DNA from: Roseovarius sp. MMSF_3350
GTDB taxonomy: Bacteria > Pseudomonadota > Alphaproteobacteria > Rhodobacterales > Rhodobacteraceae
Reading direction: 5' to 3'
Assembly: GCF_030733425.1 (NCBI RefSeq)
Contig: NZ_JASHIZ010000026.1
Location: forward strand, 1 to 51,948
DNA length: 51,948 nt
A program made the position numbers and the translations under genes. Position 1 is the stretch's first letter. Each line of letters opens with the position of its first letter. Below are positions 28,956-38,366 of this stretch, piece by piece. The notes under the pieces were generated by a model. It was given only the letters and a program-made list of their open reading frames with translations, was not told the DNA's origin and did not search any database.

Positions 28956-31508
28956 ATGTCGCGTTATTCCGCCGCCGAGATCGAAGCAAAATGGCAAAAG
29001 GCCTGGGACGAGGCCGGGATTTTCCGGGCCGAACGGTCGCGGGACAAGCCGAAATACTATGTGTTGGAGATGTTTCCCTATCCGTCGGGGCGCATCCACA
29101 TGGGGCATGTGCGTAACTACACGATGGGCGACGTGATCGCGCGGTACCGGCTGTCGACCGGGCACAGCGTGCTGCATCCGATGGGCTGGGACGCGTTCGG
29201 GATGCCCGCCGAGAATGCCGCGATGGCGAGCGGAGGCCATCCCAAGGACTGGACCTATGGCAATATCGCGGACATGCGCGGGCAGATGAAGCCGCTGGGC
29301 CTGTCGATCGACTGGAGCCGGGAGTTTGCCACCTGTGATCCCGAATACTATGGCCAGCAGCAGGCGCTGTTCATCGATTTCCTGGAAAAAGGGTTGGTCT
29401 ACCGCAAGAACGCGGTGGTGAACTGGGACCCGGTGGACATGACCGTGCTGGCCAACGAGCAGGTGATCGACGGCAAGGGCTGGCGGTCTGGCGCGGAGGT
29501 CGAGAAGCGCGAGCTGACGCAGTGGTTCTTCAAGATCTCGGATTTCTCGGAAGAGCTTCTGGAGGCGCTGGACGGGTTAGAGAACTGGCCCGCCAAGGTG
29601 CGGCTGATGCAGGAAAACTGGATCGGCAAGTCGCGCGGCATCGAGATTCCGTTCGAGCGGACGGATGCGGATGACCCGATCATCTGTTACTCGACCCGGC
29701 CCGACACGATGCGCGGGGCAAGTTTCATCGCGATTTCGCCGGAGCATCCGGTGAGCCGCGAGCTGGCGAAGGACAAACCCGAACTGGCGGCGTTCATCGC
29801 GGAGACGCGCAAGATGGACACCACAGAGGCCGCGATGGAGAAGGCCGAGAAGAAGGGGATCGACACCGGGATCACGGTGCGGCACCCGGTCTGGCCGGAG
29901 CGGGAGCTGCCCGTCTGGGTCGGTAATTTCGTGTTGATGGATTACGGCACCGGCGCTGTCTTCGGCTGCCCGGCGCATGACCAGCGGGACCTTGATTTCG
30001 CGCGGAAATATGGGCTTGAGGTGCGCAATGCCTTTTACCTGCCCGGGCAGGAAAAGGATGTCGAGACCGAGGCGCTGGTGCCAGCCAAAACCGAAACGGT
30101 GGTGTATATCGACCATTTCGCAGGCGTGGGCGAGGCCACCAGCCAGGAAGGGATCGACGCCACGATCGACTGGTTCGAGGAAAAGGGGCTTGGCACGGGG
30201 CAGGTGAAGTATCGCCTGCGCGACTGGGGGTTGTCGCGGCAGCGGTATTGGGGCTGTCCCATTCCCGTGGTGCATTGCGAGGCCTGCGGCGTGGTGCCCG
30301 AGAAGAAGGAAAACCTGCCGGTCGAATTGCCTTATGACGAGGGCGGCACGCCGATTGATTTCAGCATTCCCGGCAACCCGCTGGATCGGCATCCCTCGTG
30401 GCGCGACTGCAAATGCCCGAGCTGCGGCGCGGAGGCGCGGCGCGAGACCGACACGATGGACACCTTCGTGGACAGCTCCTGGTACTTCGCGCGATTCACT
30501 GCGCCGGATGCGGACACGCCAACGCGGATGGAGGATGCCGAGTACTGGATGAACGTGGATCAGTATATCGGCGGCATCGAGCACGCGATCCTGCACCTGC
30601 TGTACAGCCGGTTCTTCGCCCGGGCGATGCATATCTGCGGGCACCTGCCGGAAAAGGCGATCGAGCCGTTTGACGCGCTGTTCACGCAGGGGATGGTGAC
30701 GCACGAGATCTACCAAACGAAGGACGACAAGGGCCGCCCGGTCTATCACCTGCCAGAGGACGTGACCGACGGCAAGCTGGCCGATGGTACGCCGGTCGAG
30801 GTGATCCCCTCGGCCAAGATGTCGAAGTCGAAGAAGAACGTGGTCGACCCGGTGAACATCATCGAGGCGTTCGGGGCCGATACCGCGCGGTGGTTCGTGC
30901 TGTCGGACAGCCCGCCGGAGCGGGACGTGGAGTGGACCGCCGCCGGGGCCGAGGCGACGTTCAAGCACCTGGCGCGGGTCTACCGGATCGTGTCGGAGAT
31001 TGCAGGGGATACCAGCCCGGCCAATGCGTCCGAGGATGAGGCGCTTGCAAAAGACATGCACCGGGCGATCCATGACGTGACGGGCGGCGTGGAAAGTTTT
31101 GGCTTCAACGCGGCGATTGCCAAGCTGTACGGCTTTACCAATACGCTGGCCAAGTCCGGTGCAGGCGCGGAGGCGAAGAAGGCCGCGGCGAAAGTTCTGG
31201 CGCAGCTGATGTCGCCGATGACGCCGCACCTGTCCGAAGAGCTTTGGTCGGTGCTGGGCGGCGAGGGGCTGGTGGCGCAGGAGCGCTGGCCTGTGGCCGA
31301 CGAGGCGATGCTGACCGATGACAACGTGACGTTGCCCATCCAGGTCAACGGCAAGCGCCGGGCCGAGATCAGCGTGCCCAAGGACATGGACAAGGCGGAG
31401 GTTGAAAAAGTCGCGCTGGCGCACGAAGCTGTGGCAAGGTCGCTGGATGGGGCCCAGCCCAAGAAGGTCATCGTTGTCCCGGGGCGGATCGTGAATGTCG
31501 TCGTTTAA
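28956..31508 (+). CDS. leuS: Leucyl-tRNA synthetase
   Basis: A full 850-residue class I synthetase that charges tRNA-Leu. The HIGH-type motif is HMGH (48-51, within [15 protein letters not shown]). The CP1 editing domain (about 220-420) has the [17 protein letters not shown] segment needed to clear misacylated tRNA. KMSKS stands at residues 621-625. A C-terminal anticodon-binding and appended domain completes it. ATG 28956 follows AGGGA and starts the known N-terminus. The lptE start codon overlaps its end by 14 bases, so leuS-lptE-holA is one coupled unit. Confidence 0.98.
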   Translation: MSRYSAAEIEAKWQKAWDEAGIFRAERSRDKPKYYVLEMFPYPSGRIHMGHVRNYTMGDVIARYRLSTGHSVLHPMGWDAFGMPAENAAMASGGHPKDWTYGNIADMRGQMKPLGLSIDWSREFATCDPEYYGQQQALFIDFLEKGLVYRKNAVVNWDPVDMTVLANEQVIDGKGWRSGAEVEKRELTQWFFKISDFSEELLEALDGLENWPAKVRLMQENWIGKSRGIEIPFERTDADDPIICYSTRPDTMRGASFIAISPEHPVSRELAKDKPELAAFIAETRKMDTTEAAMEKAEKKGIDTGITVRHPVWPERELPVWVGNFVLMDYGTGAVFGCPAHDQRDLDFARKYGLEVRNAFYLPGQEKDVETEALVPAKTETVVYIDHFAGVGEATSQEGIDATIDWFEEKGLGTGQVKYRLRDWGLSRQRYWGCPIPVVHCEACGVVPEKKENLPVELPYDEGGTPIDFSIPGNPLDRHPSWRDCKCPSCGAEARRETDTMDTFVDSSWYFARFTAPDADTPTRMEDAEYWMNVDQYIGGIEHAILHLLYSRFFARAMHICGHLPEKAIEPFDALFTQGMVTHEIYQTKDDKGRPVYHLPEDVTDGKLADGTPVEVIPSAKMSKSKKNVVDPVNIIEAFGADTARWFVLSDSPPERDVEWTAAGAEATFKHLARVYRIVSEIAGDTSPANASEDEALAKDMHRAIHDVTGGVESFGFNAAIAKLYGFTNTLAKSGAGAEAKKAAAKVLAQLMSPMTPHLSEELWSVLGGEGLVAQERWPVADEAMLTDDNVTLPIQVNGKRRAEISVPKDMDKAEVEKVALAHEAVARSLDGAQPKKVIVVPGRIVNVVV

Positions 31509-31986
31509 CCGTCGTTTCGTGTTGCTGGGTCTGCCTGCCGGGCTGGCCGCCTGTGGCTTTGCACCCGCCTACGGGCCGGGGGGAGCGGCGCAGAAGTTGC
31601 AGGGCGCGGTGCTGGTGGATGCACCGGACAGCCGTCCGGGCTATTTATTGACGCGCCACGTCGAGGAACGGCTGGGGCGCGGCGAGCGGCAGGTGTACGG
31701 GCTGAGCTATTCGATCAATCTGACGGAAGAGGCCGTCGCGATCTCGAGCACCAACGTGACGACGCGCTACAACCTGCTGGGCAACGTGAAATACGCTCTG
31801 CGCGATCTGCAGAGCAATGCGGTGGTGCTGAGCGGGCAGGCGGACAGCTTTACCTCCTACTCGGCCTCGGGGACCACCGTGGCGACGCAGGCGGCGCAGC
31901 GCGACGCGGAGGCGCGGCTGATGGTGATCCTGGCGGACCAGATCCTGAACCGGCTGACCGCCGAGGCCGGCAAGCTGCCGGCATGA
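31495..31986 (+). CDS. lptE: LPS-assembly lipoprotein LptE
   Basis: A 163-residue lipoprotein of the LptE family, the plug of the LptD outer-membrane channel that inserts lipopolysaccharide. The signal peptide ends in lipobox LAAC (Cys20) followed by GFAPAYG, the common LptE opening. It contains NRRFVLLG, so it may go by Tat, though Sec is more usual for LptE. The C-terminal [11 protein letters not shown] helix is also typical. Sequence conservation in this family is low; position between leuS and holA strongly supports the call. It overlaps both neighbours. Confidence 0.85.
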   Translation: MSSFNRRFVLLGLPAGLAACGFAPAYGPGGAAQKLQGAVLVDAPDSRPGYLLTRHVEERLGRGERQVYGLSYSINLTEEAVAISSTNVTTRYNLLGNVKYALRDLQSNAVVLSGQADSFTSYSASGTTVATQAAQRDAEARLMVILADQILNRLTAEAGKLPA

Positions 31987-33008
31987 AGCTGTCGCCCCGC
32001 GATGCGCCGGCGTATTTCGCGCGGCCCGATCCCGACAAGACCGGCCTGCTGATCTATGGCACCGACGCGATGCGCGTGGCGCTGAAGCGGCAGGAGGTGA
32101 TCGCGGCCCTTATCGGACCGCAAGGCGAGGAGGAGATGCGGCTGACGCGTATCCCGGCGGGCGATTTGCGCAAGGACCCGGCGATGCTGCTGGATGCGGT
32201 CAAGGCGCAGGGCTTCTTTCCCGGCCCGCGCGTGGCCTTTGTCGAGGACGCCAACGAGAGCGTGGCGCCGGTGGTGACGGCGGCGCTGGAGGACTGGCAG
32301 CCGGGGGATGCGCAGGTGGTGGTGACCGCCGGCGGCCTGAAGGCGACGTCGAAGCTGCGCAAGCTGTTCGAGGGGCATAAGAATGCCTATGCGACCGCGA
32401 TCTATGACGAGCCGCCGGGGCGAGCCGAGATCGAGGCGATCCTGGCAAAGGCGGGCTTGCGGGATATTCCGCGCGAGGCGATGGCGGATCTGAATGCGCT
32501 GGCCCGCGCGCTGGACCCGGGCGATTTCCGCCAGACGATGGACAAGCTGGCGCTGTACAAGCGGGGCGATGACACGCCATTGAACGCCGAGGATATCGCC
32601 GCCTGTGCGCCGGTGTCGGTGGAGGCGGATCTGGACGACGTGCTGCACCTTGTGGCGGAGGCGAAACCTGGCGAGATCGGCCCGGTGATGAAGCGGTTGC
32701 GGGCGCAGGGGGTGCAGCCGGTGGGCTTGTGCATGGCCGCGAACCGGCATTTCCGCACGTTATACGCGGCGGCCAGCGATCCGGGCGGGCCGGGGCAGGG
32801 CATTGCCCGCGTGCGCCCACCGGTCTTTGGCCCCCGGCGCGACCGGATGCAGCGGCAGGCGGCGCATTGGGGCGCGGCCAAGCTGGAAGAGGCGCTGGGC
32901 GTGCTGACCGACACCGACCTGCGCCTGCGCTCGGCGGGGCAGACGGCGCCGGACATGGCGCTGGTGGAGCGCGCGCTGATCCGGCTGGCGACGCTGGCGC
33001 AGCGATAG
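31983..33008 (+). CDS. holA: DNA polymerase III delta subunit
   Basis: A 341-residue delta subunit that opens the beta clamp within the clamp loader. [32 protein letters not shown] is the start of the AAA+-like domain I, followed by the alphaproteobacterial pattern through GFFPGPRVAFVEDAN and a helical C-terminal collar (about 240-341, with RALIRLA near the end). The Walker A is degenerate, as normal for delta. ATG 31983 overlaps the lptE stop as ATGA. It converges on the GFA gene with a 6-base gap. Confidence 0.93.
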   Translation: MKLSPRDAPAYFARPDPDKTGLLIYGTDAMRVALKRQEVIAALIGPQGEEEMRLTRIPAGDLRKDPAMLLDAVKAQGFFPGPRVAFVEDANESVAPVVTAALEDWQPGDAQVVVTAGGLKATSKLRKLFEGHKNAYATAIYDEPPGRAEIEAILAKAGLRDIPREAMADLNALARALDPGDFRQTMDKLALYKRGDDTPLNAEDIAACAPVSVEADLDDVLHLVAEAKPGEIGPVMKRLRAQGVQPVGLCMAANRHFRTLYAAASDPGGPGQGIARVRPPVFGPRRDRMQRQAAHWGAAKLEEALGVLTDTDLRLRSAGQTAPDMALVERALIRLATLAQR

Positions 33009-33014
33009 GCCGGT

Positions 33015-33443
33015 TCAGGAGATGTCGGCGAACATGGCCAGCGTCTCGGCCTCGGTCATGCGCTTGTGGTCGCCGGCGAGCGCGTAGCCGTCGGGCTTGC
33101 GGTCGATGAAGATCTCCTCGGTGAGGCTGATGCCGGAGGGATCGTCCAGAAGGCCGAGGCCCACATGCATGTCGCCCTGCATCGGGCCCGGTGCGGTGAC
33201 GCGGTAGAAGAGGTTTGTGCCGCAGGTGGCGCAGAAGCAGCGCTCGGCCCAGTCGGACGAGGTGTAGGCGCTGATGTTCTGCGCACCGGTGATGGTCGCG
33301 CCGCCGGCCGGGACATGCAGGCCAAGGTAGATGCCGCCGGACCATTTGCGGCACATGCCGCAGTGGCAGGCGCCGGTGGTGTCGGGGGCCTCCGCGATAT
33401 CAAGCGTGACGGCGCCGCAAAGGCAGGTGGCAGTCTTGTGCAT
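33015..33443 (-). CDS. GFA-family zinc protein
   Basis: A 142-residue protein of the Gfa/CENP-V fold. Cysteine sets LCGAV (near residue 8), CHCGMCRKW (26-34) and CFCATCG (69-75) bind structural and catalytic zinc. The founding member was described as glutathione-dependent formaldehyde-activating enzyme, but most members have no proven substrate. No signal peptide. A GST gene is divergently adjacent, which could hint at glutathione-linked detoxification. ATG is preceded by GGAGA in the minus direction. Confidence 0.88.
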   Translation of the reverse strand: MHKTATCLCGAVTLDIAEAPDTTGACHCGMCRKWSGGIYLGLHVPAGGATITGAQNISAYTSSDWAERCFCATCGTNLFYRVTAPGPMQGDMHVGLGLLDDPSGISLTEEIFIDRKPDGYALAGDHKRMTEAETLAMFADIS

Positions 33444-33574
33444 GTGAAGTCTCCGGCCAGGTGGGCGCAGGATAGGCGACCAGTATGACAGGAAATGTCA
33501 GCAATGGGTCGGTTTTTCGTTGCACCGGCGTGAAAGCCGGGCAAGCGTGAGGCGACATTTCCAGGAGAGACGCG

Positions 33575-34162
33575 ATGTACGAGGTGATCGGATCGAAAGC
33601 CAGCCGGGCCTTTCGGGTGCTGTGGATGCTGGAGGAACTGGGGCTGGACTATGACCACACGCCTGCCGGGCCGCGCAGCGCCGAAGCGGTGGCGGCAAAC
33701 CCGTCGGGCAAGATACCGGCGTTGCGGGTGGATGGCGCGGTGGTGACCGAGTCGATCGCCATCATGGCGTATCTGGCCGACCGGCACGGGGCGCTGACCC
33801 ATCCCGCCGGCAGCCTGGAGCGGGCGCGGCAGGATGCGCTGACGCACCAGATCCTCGACGACGTGGATTGCAGCCTGTGGATGGCGGCGCGGCATACCTT
33901 CGTGCTGCCCGAGGAGAAGCGGGTGCCCGAGGTCAAGGAAACGCTGAAATGGGAATACGAGGCCAATATCGCGCGGTTGTCCGAGGCGCTGGACGGCCCG
34001 TTCCTGACGGGCGAGGAAATGACGGTGCCCGATATCCTGCTGGTTCACTGCCTGCGCTGGGCCGAGATCGCGAAATTTCCCGAGCCGGGGGAGGTTCTGG
34101 CGGACTACCGCGCCCGGCTGGAGGCGCGCCCGGCCTTTCAGAAGGTCGTTGCGATGGCGTGA
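33575..34162 (+). CDS. Glutathione S-transferase family protein
   Basis: A 195-residue cytosolic GST-like protein. The N-terminal thioredoxin-fold half starts MYEVIGSKASRAFRVLWMLEE, with the cis-proline segment GKIPALRVDG and the ESIAIMAYLADR glutathione-binding turn. The helical C-terminal half carries VPDILLVHCLRWA. Family members conjugate or reduce substrates with glutathione; the specific one is not readable. GGAGAG lies before ATG 33575. It faces away from the GFA gene. Confidence 0.92.
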   Translation: MYEVIGSKASRAFRVLWMLEELGLDYDHTPAGPRSAEAVAANPSGKIPALRVDGAVVTESIAIMAYLADRHGALTHPAGSLERARQDALTHQILDDVDCSLWMAARHTFVLPEEKRVPEVKETLKWEYEANIARLSEALDGPFLTGEEMTVPDILLVHCLRWAEIAKFPEPGEVLADYRARLEARPAFQKVVAMA

Positions 34163-34180
34163 ACCGGGAATCGCGGTCGG

Positions 34181-35353
34181 TCAGGACCGGGACGTGCGCG
34201 TCGCGAACCGGGCCGCGGCCTGGCCGGCCCAGAGGCCCGTGGCGAGGCAGGCGGTCAACAGATAGCCGCCGGTGGGCGCCTCCCAATCGAGCATCTCGCC
34301 GGCGGCGAAGGTGCCGGAGCGCGAGAGCAGCATAAGGTCGGGGTCGAGGGCGTCGAAGCGCAGGCCGCCGGCGGTCGAGATGGCCTCGTCAAGCGGGCGG
34401 GGGCTTTGGAGAGGGACCGGCAGGGCCTTGACCAGCGGTGCGAGATCGGCGGGCAGGGGGCGGGCCACCTCGTGCAGCAGGGCCTGTTCGGCAGGGCCGA
34501 GACGGAGCGTCTTGCGCAGGTGGTTCGACAGGCTGGCCTTGCCGCGGGGGCGGCCCAGGCGGGCGCGGACCTCGTCGTGTGACAGGTCGGGCCGCAGGTC
34601 GATCGTGAGGGGTGCCCCCTCGCGCAGGGGTCGGGACAGGGCATAGAGACCACCGCCTTCGAGCCCGGCGGCCGACAGGACGATTTCGCCGCGCGAGACC
34701 TGCGGCCCGGCGTGCAGCGCGATGTTCTTCAACGGCTGGCCGAAATGGCGTTGCATGTGATCGGACCAGGCGACGGTGAACCCCATGTTGGCGGGCTGGA
34801 ACGGGGCCGTCTGGCCGGGAAGGTGCGCGGCCCAGGCCCCGTCCGAGCCCAGCCGCGCCCAGCTGGCCCCGCCGCAGGCCAGCACGGTGACGGTGGGCGT
34901 GCGGCGGTGCGGGCCCTGGGGCGTGTCGAAGAGCACGGCGTCGCCCTCCCACCCGGTCCAGCGCCAGCGGCGGTGAAGGGTGACGCCCAGTCCATCCAGC
35001 CGGGCGAGCCAGGCGCGCAGCAGGGGGGAGGCTTTCATCGCGGCGGGAAAGACGCGGCCGGTCGTGCCCGTGAAGGTGGGCTGGCCCAGCCCTTCCGCCC
35101 AGCGGATGACATCGTCGGGACCGAAGGCCGACAGCATTGGGCGCAGCCGGGGTGCCGCCTCGGCATAGGCGGCGAGGCAGGTGTCGAGATCCTCGGCCTT
35201 GGTCAGGTTGAGGCCCGATTTGCCCGCCATCAGGAACTTGCGCGCGGGCGAGGGCCTGGCCTCGGCCACGGTGACGGCACAGCCCGCGGCGGCCAGCGCC
35301 TCGGCGGCCATGAGGCCCGCCGGGCCGGCCCCGATGACGAGGGCGGTCGTCAT
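34181..35353 (-). CDS. TIGR03862-type FAD-dependent flavoprotein (HI0933-like)
   Basis: A 390-residue flavoprotein with a Rossmann FAD site at the N-terminus (VIGAGPAGLMAAEAL, residues 6-20), the RKFLMAGKSGLNLT segment typical of HI0933-like proteins, and a C-terminal FAD-closing GEMLDWEAPTGGYLLTACLATG. The family is also known as TIGR03862; its reaction is unproven, probably an oxidoreductase. It lies 18 bases after the convergent GST gene and is divergent from the HNH gene. Confidence 0.9.
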   Translation of the reverse strand: MTTALVIGAGPAGLMAAEALAAAGCAVTVAEARPSPARKFLMAGKSGLNLTKAEDLDTCLAAYAEAAPRLRPMLSAFGPDDVIRWAEGLGQPTFTGTTGRVFPAAMKASPLLRAWLARLDGLGVTLHRRWRWTGWEGDAVLFDTPQGPHRRTPTVTVLACGGASWARLGSDGAWAAHLPGQTAPFQPANMGFTVAWSDHMQRHFGQPLKNIALHAGPQVSRGEIVLSAAGLEGGGLYALSRPLREGAPLTIDLRPDLSHDEVRARLGRPRGKASLSNHLRKTLRLGPAEQALLHEVARPLPADLAPLVKALPVPLQSPRPLDEAISTAGGLRFDALDPDLMLLSRSGTFAAGEMLDWEAPTGGYLLTACLATGLWAGQAAARFATRTSRS

Positions 35354-35520
35354 GCGCAGCTCAGTGTCCGACGCGCCGGTCTGGACAGGTGCGGTCGCGT
35401 TTCATGTGCTCGAGGCATTGGCGGGCCTTTCGGATTTGGCGGAGGGACGCTAGCCCCTTGCCAAGTCGCATCTCGCCTCCATCCTGTTGCCTGTCAGATG
35501 GCAAAGATCAAGGGAAAGCG

Positions 35521-35814
35521 ATGGAGGACCCGGTATGTCCGCTTTGCGGACGGCCCATCCCGCCCGAGGCGAAGCAGAGCCTGCACCACCTGGTGCCCAA
35601 GCTGAAAGGCGGCAAGGGCGGGCCGGTCGTTCTGTTGCACCAGATCTGCCACAACGAGATTCACGCGACGCTGACAGAGGCGGAGCTGGCGCGGGACTAT
35701 GCCACGGTCGAGGCGTTGCGGGCGCATCCGCGGCTGGAAAAGTTCATCCGCTGGGTGGCCAAGCGCCCGCCCGCATTTCATTCAAAAACGCCGGGTGGGC
35801 GGCGGAAACGTTGA
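35521..35814 (+). CDS. Small HNH nuclease domain protein
   Basis: A 97-residue protein. A CPLCGRP zinc knuckle (residues 5-11) precedes the HNH core: HHLVPKLKGGKG (about 21-32), then ICHNEIH (about 42-48), with histidines where metal and catalysis need them. Free-standing HNH proteins of this size occur widely and are usually nonspecific or uncharacterised nucleases; no methylase or phage gene is adjacent. ATG 35521 follows AGGGAAAG at good spacing. A longer reading in the same frame lacks a ribosome-binding site. Confidence 0.8.
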   Translation: MEDPVCPLCGRPIPPEAKQSLHHLVPKLKGGKGGPVVLLHQICHNEIHATLTEAELARDYATVEALRAHPRLEKFIRWVAKRPPAFHSKTPGGRRKR

Positions 35815-35872
35815 TCGAGCGCAAGGCCGGACGTGTCGGCTTGCAGTAACCTATATGCGGGAGGATCGGATC

Positions 35873-36235
35873 ATGACCGTTCATTATGAAGAAGACGCGG
35901 AAACGAAGACTGTCGAGCTGACCGTATCCGGAAAGGTCACGCGGGACGACTACGACCGGATCGTAGGCCGGATGCAGGGGTTCATTGACGCCCATGGCAC
36001 GGTGAAGCTGATCGAGGTGATCGAGAGCCTCGACGGGTTCGAGCCCTCGGTAATCTGGCCGGGGATCAAGTTCGATTTCAGGAACCTGCGCCATATCAGC
36101 CATGTGGCGGTGGTGTCGGATATCGGCTGGATCGGGCCGGTGTCGAAGGCGGCGGGGGCGCTGATGTCGACTAAGCTGCGGACGTATGACCTGGCGGATC
36201 TGGATGCGGCGCGGGAGTGGATCGCGTCAGAGTGA
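35873..36235 (+). CDS. SpoIIAA-like STAS-fold protein
   Basis: A 120-residue single-domain protein of the SpoIIAA-like group (STAS-like fold). MTVHYEEDAETKTVELTVSGKVTRDDYDRI shows the beta-strand/helix entry, and later SHVAVVSDIGWIGPV and AREWIASE match the family end. Homologues are common in Rhodobacteraceae and are of unknown role, possibly lipid binding or regulation. GGGAGG stands eight bases before ATG 35873, giving a clear start. The multicopper oxidase begins 58 bases after its stop. Confidence 0.8.
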   Translation: MTVHYEEDAETKTVELTVSGKVTRDDYDRIVGRMQGFIDAHGTVKLIEVIESLDGFEPSVIWPGIKFDFRNLRHISHVAVVSDIGWIGPVSKAAGALMSTKLRTYDLADLDAAREWIASE

Positions 36236-36292
36236 CTTGACCATGTGCCGGGATGGGCCACTCTAGCGGGCGTGGTAACATGCGAGGGCAAG

Positions 36293-37675
36293 ATGGATCC
36301 GACACGGCGGGACGTGATGGCGCTGGTCGGCGGACTGGCCGGGGCGCAGGTGGTGCCGGGGCTGGCTTGGGCCGGTGCGCCGGGGCACAGCCTGACCGCC
36401 GCGCCCGCCGAGGTGCAGTTGGCGCCCGGGGACTACCCGAAGACGCGCGTCTGGGCCTACGGCGGGCAGGTGCCGGGGCCGGTGTTGCGCCAGCAGCAGG
36501 GCGAGATGTTCGAGGCGCGGCTGGTCAACGGGCTGGAGCAGGAAACGACCGTGCATTGGCACGGGTTGCGCCTGCCCAACGCGATGGACGGCGTGCCGGG
36601 CATGACGCAGGCGGCGGTGCGCCCCGGCGAGAGCTTCGACTATCGCTTTGCGCTGCGCGATGCGGGCACGTTCTGGTACCACCCGCACGCCAACTCGCTG
36701 GAGCAGATCTCGCGCGGGCTGGCCGGGGTGCTGGTGGTGGACGAGGCGGAGCCGCCGGAGGTGGATGCCGAGGAGATCCTCGTGCTGGATGACTGGCGGC
36801 TGACCGAGGACGCGCAACTGCATCCCGAGTTCGGCAACCGGCACGACATGTCCCATGCCGGGCGGCTGGGCAATTACATCACGGTCAATGGTGTGGGGGA
36901 GTTGCGGCGCAGCTATCCGCGGGGTACGCGGTTGCGGCTGCGGCTGGTGAATGCGGCGACGGCGCGGGTGTTCCGGCTGGTGTTCCAGGGGATGAAGGCG
37001 TGGACCGTCGCGCTGGATGCGATGCCGGTGGAGCGGCCCGAGCGGGTCGAGCAGCTGGAACTGGGGCCGGCGCAGCGCGCGGACCTGATCGTCGATATCA
37101 CCGCCGAGACCGGGGAAGAGGCGATCATCGGATCGGTGGAGCGGGACGGGACCTATGCGACCGTGGCCGTGTCGGTCGACGGCGCGGAACAGGCCGTGCG
37201 GGAGGCGCCGCAGGCATTGCCGCCCAACGACCTGCCCGTACTGGCATTGAAGGATGCGCGGCAGGTGCCGCTGGTCATGCAGGGCGGCGCGAGGCGGGGC
37301 CTGCCGGAGCGGGTCGTGTGGAAAGGCTCGAAGATGGAGGCGCGGGCGCTCTATGAGGCGGGGCAGTTCTGGGCCTTCAACGGGCAGGCCGGGATGGACC
37401 GGGCACCGCTGATCGAGGCGGCTCTGGGCGAGACGGTGCGGGTGCCGATGGAGAACCGGACGGCGTTTTCCCATTCAATGCACCTGCATGGGCAGCATTT
37501 CCGCGAGGTTCTGCCGGGGATCGGTCTGGGGCCGTGGCGCGATACGCTGGTGATCCATCCCGACGAGAGCCGCGAGATCGCCTTCGTCGCCGAGAATCCG
37601 GGCGACTGGATGTTTCACTGCCATATGGCCGCGCACCAGATGTCGGGAATGATGAACTGGATTCGCGTGGGCTAG
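36293..37675 (+). CDS. Multicopper oxidase, laccase/CopA-like
   Basis: A 460-residue exported multicopper oxidase. The N-terminus (TRRDVMALVGGLAGAQVVPGL) is a Tat-type signal with a twin arginine, as expected for a folded copper enzyme. All four copper motifs are present: HWHG (88-91), YHPH (129-132), HSMHLHGQHF and HCHMAAHQMSGMM (from residue 442), the last with the T1-copper Cys443. Such enzymes oxidise phenols or cuprous ions with O2 as acceptor; substrate unknown. ATG 36293 follows GAGGG. Palindrome cluster C lies immediately downstream. Confidence 0.92.
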   Translation: MDPTRRDVMALVGGLAGAQVVPGLAWAGAPGHSLTAAPAEVQLAPGDYPKTRVWAYGGQVPGPVLRQQQGEMFEARLVNGLEQETTVHWHGLRLPNAMDGVPGMTQAAVRPGESFDYRFALRDAGTFWYHPHANSLEQISRGLAGVLVVDEAEPPEVDAEEILVLDDWRLTEDAQLHPEFGNRHDMSHAGRLGNYITVNGVGELRRSYPRGTRLRLRLVNAATARVFRLVFQGMKAWTVALDAMPVERPERVEQLELGPAQRADLIVDITAETGEEAIIGSVERDGTYATVAVSVDGAEQAVREAPQALPPNDLPVLALKDARQVPLVMQGGARRGLPERVVWKGSKMEARALYEAGQFWAFNGQAGMDRAPLIEAALGETVRVPMENRTAFSHSMHLHGQHFREVLPGIGLGPWRDTLVIHPDESREIAFVAENPGDWMFHCHMAAHQMSGMMNWIRVG

Positions 37676-37678
37676 GGG

Positions 37679-37744
37679 CCGTTTTCCGCGCGGAAAACGG
37701 GATAGAAAATACGTATTTTCTATACTGGAATTTTCGAAAATTCC
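37679..37744. repeat. Triple palindrome, 23-bp period (cluster C)
   Basis: Three perfect palindromes centred at 37689.5, 37712.5 and 37735.5. Arms are CCGTTTTCCGC/GCGGAAAACGG (37679-37700), ATAGAAAATAC/GTATTTTCTAT (37702-37723) and GGAATTTTC/GAAAATTCC (37727-37744). The 18-bp cores are separated by exactly 5 bases. Read in reverse, the order matches cluster B. It fills the gap between converging genes. Confidence 0.92.
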
Positions 37745-37751
37745 GGCGCGC

Positions 37752-38366
37752 TCAGGGGCGGCAGAGGTGCTTGATGCCTGCCGCGTGGTCGGGCGTTGCG
37801 CCGAGCGCATCGGTGGCGAGCGAGCGGGCGGTGTCGAGCAGGGCATCGTGTTCGGTCACCTGGTCGACCAGACCCCAGTGATGCGCGGTGTCCGTGTCGA
37901 TCTTCTGGCCCGCCATCAGGATCATCTTGGCCCGCGACGGGCCGATCAGCCTCGTCAGCCGCCCCGGATCAGAGGGTTGCGGCAGGAAGCCCAGTTTCAT
38001 CACCGGATAGAAGAACCTGGTGCCGGGCACCGCGATGCGCAGGTCGCAGGCCAGCACCATGCCCATGGCCCCGCCCGCGACGGTGCCGTTGAGTGCGGCG
38101 ATGGTCAGGCAGGGCAGCGTCGAGAGCGCGCCCGAGAGGCGCTCCCATACCGGGTCGGTCGGCAGGCCGGACTTGGCGGCCTCGAGGTCCATGCCCGCCG
38201 AGAACGCCTTGCCGCGGCCTGTGAGGACCAGCGCGCGGGCCTCGGTGGCGGCCTCGGCGATATCGGCCAACTCGGTCAGCATGGCGTGGGTCAGGGAATT
38301 GGCCTTGTCCGGCCGGTTAATGGTGACGGTCCAGAGGCCGTCGTCGGATTTGTCGAGGTCGATCAT
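37752..38366 (-). CDS. Enoyl-CoA hydratase/isomerase family protein
   Basis: A 204-residue crotonase-fold protein, shorter than the usual 255-260, so it lacks part of the C-terminal trimerisation helices. It keeps the CoA/oxyanion region (GKAFSAGMDLEAA and LNGTVAGGAMGMVLACDLRIA), but the usual catalytic glutamates are not obvious, so the reaction is uncertain. It overlaps the upstream SDR gene by four bases (ATGA), implying a shared acyl-CoA or hydroxyacyl substrate route. Confidence 0.82.
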   Translation of the reverse strand: MIDLDKSDDGLWTVTINRPDKANSLTHAMLTELADIAEAATEARALVLTGRGKAFSAGMDLEAAKSGLPTDPVWERLSGALSTLPCLTIAALNGTVAGGAMGMVLACDLRIAVPGTRFFYPVMKLGFLPQPSDPGRLTRLIGPSRAKMILMAGQKIDTDTAHHWGLVDQVTEHDALLDTARSLATDALGATPDHAAGIKHLCRP

